From assembly GCA_013397435.1 (NCBI GenBank), contig VZRG01000303.1:372001-436000 (forward strand): 64,000 bases of DNA, read 5' to 3'. Under the pieces are notes generated by a model. The model ran no database searches. It was not told the DNA's origin and saw nothing but the letters and a program-made list of their open reading frames with translations. Both the position numbers and the translations under genes were made by a program. This DNA comes from Erythrocercus mccallii. Taxonomy: Eukaryota; Chordata; Aves; Passeriformes; Dicruridae. Of the stretch, positions 51,701-60,700 are shown piece by piece (position 1 is the stretch's first letter; each line of letters opens with the position of its first letter).

Positions 51701-54700
51701 CTTTTATCACAGTACATTACTCAATTTGAATGCCCCAAAGGTCTCAGCTGATGAAACATTTTACCTTGTAACTTTGTTAAACATTTGATATTATGAATAA
51801 AATTTACTCACATCCTCAGTATTAACAATAACTTTTGCTATGAAGAGGCGAATATTTAATGGTACTGATGGGTTTCCTAATTTGCTGTGAAGAAACTTCA
51901 TCCAAAGAGGAAGATCTACCGGAACTGTCCCCTGATATTTAGAAGAGATGAACAAAAATCACTTCTTGCACTCAACAGGCTTAACAAGACAAAAAGCCCC
52001 AAGCTCAAACCACACAGGTTTCACTGTAATATAGACAAGAAAATTAATAAATGAAGGGATTCAATCATGACTCTCTTCTCTTGGTCGCATTAATGGAAAA
52101 ATGCCGACTTTTTAGTTAATACTGGCCTCCTCCACTTTGGGTGTGATCTGATTCCTCTGCATATGTTTGATCAGAGTGGTCATAGAAGCCATACATTCAT
52201 GCTGGTTGAATTCATCCATTTCCAGTTCCATCTCATCATTTAAAACCTTGTACTCTGTAGGCTCCTGAAAAAAAAGTGTTACTATGGTTAATAACACGAG
52301 TGTATTTTCTTTTAAATCCCAATCATGCCATGAGTCATTCTGATCTTATCTATGTTTAGATTTCACTACACACTCAGTGTGTGCAACTAAGAATACATCA
52401 AATGGGTTGTTCAAACAGACACCTCCCAAATGCATGCACCAGATCTGCACATTCTTTACTTTTTGTGCCAACAGATGCCACCTTTATCTTACTCTGACTT
52501 TACTACCTTACAGGACAGGTGTGGAAAATGCTGAAAGCAACCTCAAAGAAATTATTTCATAGTTCAAAGAATACATTAACACCTCCATTTTTATGGATGT
52601 GTTCTTTCACATTGAGCAGCATCTGCAGCAGCTCTCTTTTGTTGCACAGAGTAAATCACAAAAGAAAATTGTTTAGTTAGAAATTACATTACTAGGCAAA
52701 CTAGAAGCGTATTTTATATCTTGCTTAACTTCCCAGCAGCTAAAACATGTCCTTGCTCCAAAACATGGAAACAGTTTATCTTCACCAGTGTTAACAGTTA
52801 TTTTGATAGATTGTGTATTCAGTGTCTATGGTACTTTTACAAGCTTTCTGTTTCATAGCAGGTATCTATTCTATCAGCATTAGGGCTGCTGAGACATCTT
52901 TTGACAGCAGAAGGAACACAACTTCAAGTCTTTGCTGAAGTAACAGCATTTAATATCTCCCAAGATCAACAGTTCAGTACAAGGTGCCACAACAGAAAAA
53001 CAAAAATAATTGTTTATTTATTCTATCCAGTTGATACAGCCAGTTCTGTCACAGACCAAAAGAAGAGGGAAGCGAGGAAACCAGATGCCCAACAGCAAAA
53101 TGCAACCATCAGAGGATGTGCCTGAGTGCAGCCACAAGACATCTTTTTACATCTCAAGCTGGACCTTCACTCACACTACCCAGCTTTAGAAACCCAATAG
53201 GGCATTATTTTTCTTAAACTGTAGACAGGGGAGAGAGGAAAAAAGAAAAGTGACAGAAACCAGCTCAAGTCCCCTCCCTCATCTTCTGGAGGAACCCATT
53301 TTCAGTCAGGTAGAACAAATATAGAAGACTAGAAATTTCTCCTCCTCAACCCCAATAAATGTATGCAATTCCTCAAAAGCATAAAACGTCTCTTTTTCAC
53401 AGCACATAAGTCACAAAGTTACCTTCCTCCTGAAATGAGTGCTACTAGCTGTAACATCTTGGGAGCTATAAGAAAAACCTTGGACTCCAGTAGAAAAATC
53501 AAACTGACTCATTTCCTCACTCAAACTGCTATCCATCATGTATGATGAAGAAGCTAAATACTTGGGTTCATCTAGACAGGAAAGAAGAACAGTCCATTAA
53601 TCAAGGTGATTACAAGAAACAAACCTTTTACTGCCCACTAAAACTTGAGGGTAGCAGGAATTGATTGTTAGATGAAATACATTGAAGGCTTTTATTTGTT
53701 CCAGCTAATGTAGAAGCCAGTGAAGAACAACACATCAAGAAACACAGTATGACAGGAAAGAAAGCATTTTTTCATCACCATAAATGACTTTCATACCCCG
53801 GCTGCTATTCCCTGCATCCCTGGCCTCCTTCCTAATAGCAATGTAACGCTTCTTCCTCTCCAGAGGTACCTAAACAGCAAGAAATACAGTTCTAATTACT
53901 TAATTTTTAAAAAATAGTTAATTTTTTTTAAATTACAGATTATTTACACTTGTTTACTTACAGAGATACAAAAAAAAGGATTAAAACCATTTGACATGAA
54001 TGGAAATCTCATGTTGTAAATTATTATTATTAATGCTACAGAAAAACAACTGAATTTTTTATTTCTACAGCTGTTCACTATCAAAGCAAGTACACTAAAA
54101 AGTATGTTAAAAGTTAGGTGCATTACAGGTCTGTTCTAAATTTCAGGTCTGGATTTCTCTCCGAAAAATGTATTTTAAATCATTAGAGGAATACTCCAGT
54201 TTTTTCATCTTCTTTCTCCATATGTGAGAATTGACCCGGTCTTCAGTAACTACACTGTTAAAGTCATACCCTTTTTAAACTTAGAAACACAAAAGGCCAG
54301 AAATTTCACTCACCTCAATTTCAATAGGAAATGTATACTGATGCTTCAGGTCTACTAAATTTTCAAAAATCAGCAAGTTCTGCAAACCAAAGCATGTTTG
54401 GAAATAGTAAAATTATAATGCTATGTACAACAACAATTGCTTTGAATGTATTTTATTTCTTCTATAAAAAAATTAACAGATCAATGTACAACATAGGAAG
54501 TATGGCATGTTTTCTCTTCTACAGTACTCTGTAAAGAATTTTGCTACTTAACTACTCAAGAATTCACAGCACAGAATATGCTCTGTAAAAAGGTTTCTCT
54601 TATTCGAGTATATTCCAAGCACTTGAGAAGTTAAACAATAGGGGCTATTTCTTCCTATTTTAGAAAATTGATTGGGAGTGGAAGGATAACAGTATCACTG

Positions 54701-57700
54701 CTTCACCCATTCCCAAGCAGTTAGTAAAACTTTCATCAGCTACCACTCCTTCTATTGCCTCACTGGATAGGTTGCTAGTATAATTGTGTGTCATTCAGGT
54801 TTCATTCTTTGATTTACTGCCATCAAGTAAAATCACTTTGTGCCTCATGCTCTGGGAGCCTTGTAACAGCAACAAAAGCTTCTCACCTTTTCTGATTTTT
54901 CTGAAAAAAGAAAGCCTTGATAAAATTTACTTTCAGTGAAGACACAACTGATGACAGCAATAGCACAGTTGTATGCTGCACAGTGATATTGTCTCCTCTT
55001 CTCCAGCAGCTGAATCTCTCCTGCCATGTTTTCTGTAAATGCATCATAGCACGACCTTAAATACAAACAGGCAAGAAAACATCATCAGGAGTCTTTTATT
55101 AAGCAGTACAAGAAGGGTTGCAATCAGAGACCAGTGAATCAAGACAATTTCAAGGAAGCAGTATCCGATAAAACCGCTTCAGACTTGTTCAAGTGTCCTG
55201 CAGGTAAATGGAACCAAAATGGAACCATTCAGCAATGACAAAGAAAACTTCCCCAAATATTTACATACGAGTCCTTAATGTTAGAAATGTGATGATGGGC
55301 AATGTTCAGATAAGATGAATATTTGTTTTGATGCATACATAAATTTCTCTCCTGGTCCTTTGCCAAAAAATTATGAATGGACATGCATGCTAAGGAATTT
55401 TATGGATTAGCTGAAGAAAATAGTTTAGATGTGATTTTTCAAGGTCTTTGGCATAAATCCAATTACAGATCTGCAAATCATAGCCAAGAAATTCTTCTTT
55501 GAAGTCCTCATAGGACATAGTATTGTAAAACAAAAATCAAAACAAAACAAACAGCAATTTAGGCATCTTATTTTTTTCTCTAAATAGTAAACAAACTAAA
55601 CAATACTAATTAACATATATATACAGTATTTCTCTTTTGGCCCCCTTTGCAGTGATTACTCCTACTGGGTGTGTTGCTGTATTATGAAATACAAATGAAA
55701 ATCCATTCCATCTTCTCATCAATCATATAAATACCAGTTTTGCAATACAGAGCCATACTCCACATAGAATTGTGAGTATACTGAAACTGAAGTTGTGAAA
55801 ACACAAAGGCCAAGAATCATACTGAAAAGATAAAATAAATATACAAGCTTAACAAATTTTAAAAAAATGTATAAAAGCAGGAGGCAAAGCTCCTAACACA
55901 GGATTGTAGTTTACACTACAGATAATTCTATCAAGGCAAACTCAATATTGTATATTTCATTTAAAATCAAAAGCTATGGAAGAGATTTTATTTACCCATC
56001 TTTTGCTTCATATGGCCTACTTAAGAAAAGTGTATCTGGTCAAGACCTAATCAGAAATATAAAGTAAATAAAATAAAGAAGAATCTTACTTTACAAGTGT
56101 CTTGGTAAGTTCATTTCCTTCTACACTCACTGAGCCACGGTAAGCTTGGTTAATTTTAGAGTCCTTGGAGTAAACTTCCTCTTTTGAAAGACGCACATAC
56201 ATCACCTCTAGCAGCTTGTAATATCCCATTTTCTTGGTGACTTGTGTATCAAAAGTATATTCATGGGACTAGAAACAAATAAGCAGAACCTCAGAAAGAA
56301 AATTTCCTGAGTCTTGTCCTTTCTAAATAGTTTGTTCCACAGTTACTTGAAATTTCTTAGACAGCTTTCAGCTTAGTTCTACCTTTTAAAACAGAGAAAA
56401 GAGCTGATGATAATAAAAAACTGAGAGATTCTGAGTTTCTGTGTAGTACATTTATTAAAACTATGTTGAGCCATGCTTGTCTGGTGAGCTCTCTTAACTA
56501 CAACTAGCCTAAATCATGATAAGGATACTAGAGGAAAATAGGCAGAGTACCAAGTGACAGCTCAGCCTCATGACACATGTAAGCAAAACACACACCTGTC
56601 ATCATCCTTGGTGCCATTCATGAGTTTCTTTATACACCTCATTTTGGTGCCAACATTTACAGCAACAGGAACATGGTGTGGGTGACTCTACACAGAACTG
56701 AAGTTTTAGCATTTTGTTTCAATAACTATTACTAAACATCAGTGATTTCAGCTTCTTGTTCTGCTGTCTGTGAACATCTGCGCCAGCAAAACCATGGGAC
56801 TGAAGAACTGTAGCAAGAGCAGAGACCTCCACTGGCAACAAGATCATTGCATGTAACTACACTCTTGAATTGGCAGACAGGCTGTAAATAGAGAAAGGAG
56901 ATCTGTGCTCCTAATCCCTTGCTGAAGAACCTTAGAAGTGATTACAGGTGTATTTCTTTCTCTAGAAGTTGTGTACCTAATTTCAGAGCTTCCATTCCAA
57001 CTTTGATTTTTATGCACAGTAGATATACAAACATGCATTAACTCCAAAGGAACAGTGTGTTGGGGAATAAAGAAAAGTTTATCAGTAATAACCACATTAT
57101 ATAATTGGCACACACTTCCTTTCCAGGACACACGAAACTAGAAATCAAACTGTTTTTATTCAAAGTTAAGCAAAATGTACATACCAACATCAACATTTTC
57201 TTAGACCTTCCCTAACCCTAAATTTAAAAAAAAAAAAAAAAGAAAAAAGAAAAAAAAAGTAATTCATACCTTTGTAAACCTGGAATTAAGTGTATCCATA
57301 GCTTCTACTATAATCTTCTCAAAGAATACTCTCAGTGCATCCAAGCTGCAGTGCCACAAGAGAGTGAGGAGGGAGCGATCCACAAATGCTTGGCGAGCAG
57401 TATTTGAAAGAAGTTCTTCACTTCGGAACATTTTGTGAACAGTGTCCAACAGTATCACTTGTTTGTCAGTGGTACTCCTAAACAAGATGCAAATCTCAAG
57501 ATGAAAACTCTTTTACCAGTCTTCATTTACGTCTCATATCCTTAGGACATTTAAATTTTTTATTGACTGCATTCATGCCCTCTTGGGTTATCCTACAAGA
57601 CATGCAAGATGTTGGCTGAACTTGGTTGAAAGTATTATGCAGCTCTTAAAAAAGCCCACCTCAGCTTCTTAGTCTTCAAGAGATGGCAAACTTGTTTGTG

Positions 57701-60700
57701 TATTTCTAATAATTTAATCCTAAAGCAAACATTAACTTTCTCAGTTCCTTTTTACTGAACAACCTAAAAAAAAATAAAAATTATCTGGTATATGTGAGAG
57801 ATGTAGGCAAACCAAAGGAAAAAAAAAAGAGCTGTGGCTATCAAGTGTTCCAGTACTAGATGATCTGCTATTCTGAATAATTTTATTAAGGCAAAAATTT
57901 CAAAAATGGGATATGGTCATAAGGTAAATGACTTTGTCCAGGAAATTACATGCTGTACAATGGTCACTACCCAACAGTTGGAATGTTGGTTTTGGAAGAG
58001 GTACTGAATACCTCTCCTGTGGACAGAGCATGGTTTGAGTCTACAATTTACCACCCTGGAATTATTCAATTAAATAAGGGCATTGTTGTATTTTCAAAGG
58101 GGTTGAACAAATTAATTCACTGTCAATTTAAGTACTATCAACTTAAGTGATCACACAGTTATACAGGGATAGCAAATATATAACTAACAAGTACTATTGT
58201 CAACTAGATTCTCTCAGAACAAGCTTTGAAAATGTAAAGACAAATGAAATCTGAATTAAAACTATTACATAAAACTTTATAGTGTAAATCATCACTGTTA
58301 TAAGGACAACAAAATGCAAACGCACATTTGCTTCAGCAAAAATTCAATGGGAACAAGCACAAAATCCAGTGGACTAAACCCACCTTCTGGAAATTCTTTT
58401 GAAGCTGGCTTGAAATAAATCCTCCATGAAATGTCTGTGGTCCCTACAGAGGATTTCTGTCATCAGTTGCAACAACATCGGACTCTGAGACAATTCTAAT
58501 GCATCTAAAAACTAAAGAAGAAGTAACATGAAAAGCCACACTGGATCAAATCACTTCAATGTAATGATGTAATTACTTTTTAATACTGATCAGAAGCAGA
58601 TGCACAGAAGTGTGTGCTTATTTAATGTGCTTCTGTAGATAAAATTTCTGGATAAAGACATAACCCAGGAACACGAAAGCTGATCTCCTCATGTGAACGA
58701 AGAATTTCTCTCTTTAATTCCAGATCCTGTGAAACACTGTTTCAAGACACAGTTCACTTTGGCTTCTAATTATGTATTCGTTAAAAATACTGACCTTCTT
58801 AGTGCAGTCTACATAGTTATTGTGCTTCAAGGTTCCTTTGGGAAACTCATCAGACCTCATGGGAAAATTGAAAGCTACAAATTGATCCAGACAATTCTTA
58901 AGGTCATTAAGCTTTTCTCCTGTCAAATTAGTGAAGAACGGGAGAATTATCACTGCTTGGCCCTGAAGAAAAAAAACAAAACCAAAAAATCAAACATAAA
59001 AAGATAGAGTTTCACACTAAAAAAGTTATTCTCTAACTATGAAGTCAGCTGAATAGGACTACAAAGCAGCAGCAGTGGCTGTTCTTACTGATTCAATGGC
59101 TCAGTGTACTAATAAAAATATGTTATGTAGCTGCTCTTCTTTCCAGACGCTGTATCAGAAAACAGCTTTTAATTCTCATGTCACTGCTGAGTGGGAGTTA
59201 AAGCTAATTGATATCTCATGGCTGACACGGTTATGAAGAATATCTCACAGATCTTTTAAGCAAACATTCATTTTCACATAAGTCACTTATTTAATGGATC
59301 ACCTTGTAGCTAAAGTAAAATCCCAAATTTTATTTATTTTGAACACAAAGGAAAGTACAAAACTCTCCCTAATTAAAGGTAGTCTGGCTGAGAAGCAACA
59401 GCACAGAACTTTCTTGTGAGTACAAGATTTTTTATTATTCTAGTCCAACCAGCGTCTTTTTTAACTCCCACTTTCAGTCTGCAGTACTTTATCTCCCTCT
59501 CCTGACCAAGCTGCATATAGCAGCTACTCCGTTAGTACTGGTCTCACTCTTGCAGACATGGATCTTAAAATCATGACAAATGTTCATAACTGGACCTGTA
59601 GAAAATGTCACTCCTTGTTAAAAGCCTGATTAGCTGTCATTTCTCAAATGAACACTTGGGAGTTCAAGACAACTTGCAACTGATGCTTATTTTTTTTCCT
59701 AGCAATTGCATTCCTTTCTTCTGAGCAAAGGAAGAAAGAGAGCACCTTAAACCAAAGCATGGCATCTGTGATAGTGCCTTCTGTCTGAAGAACAAAATGG
59801 ATGATTTAGAAGTTTTAGGATGTTGAATGGAAGAATAAAAACCCAGAAATCTGTGATAAAAATTAAGCCAAATAACAAAGAATTCCATGAACAACTAGCA
59901 TTCTAATCTGGGGAGGGTGAGAAAGCTGTTGAAGTGAGCTATTTACCTTAAGATTTAAGCCTAAACTCTGATCAGTTAGTAGACTGGTATAGGTATTAAA
60001 AACAGCTGTAAATGCTTCATGATTGGTATTGAAAGAAACTGAAGAGTCTATCTGGAAAGACAGAAGAAATTAAAAAAAAATTAGTTTGAGGGTTTTTTAC
60101 TAGTTAAAGAGATCTATATTAAAGAATAATAAAAAGCCCTTGAGCTGTAGAATTATTTATTTGAAAAAATATACTGAATCAACAGAAAACACATACAGAG
60201 TGATTTTGGTTTTAAAAGAAGAACTATAAAAGCTCCTACACAGTACAACCAAAATCATAATGTTGGGTATTTTTCAATTAAAAAAAAAATTAATCTCCTT
60301 TGGAAAGTCAAATTTCCTACCGGTCATTTCAGTGCCAGTTAATACAGCAATACAATTCACATTCTGTGTCCTAACACATACCTTTAAAACAATTCAAGTT
60401 TAAAATAATTAATTATAAGAAAATAATTATGCTCAACAGTTGATCTTTGAGTATATTTGTGTACAACTACTATTTACAAGTTCCTACAAAAATCCCAAAA
60501 GGATAAGTAAATAATTATGTTTTCAAAATAGAGGGAAAAAAACCCAGACCAAAATCTCAATGTCACAGTAATAAAGTGTTTAAAGTAAAGATAATTCTGC
60601 AGTTTGTTAATATGGGTAGAACTCCTCCTTTGAGACTTTCTGGATGCCAACAAGACAAAGAGTGTTACCAGAGGCTACTCAGAGTTCACTCTCTGTACTT

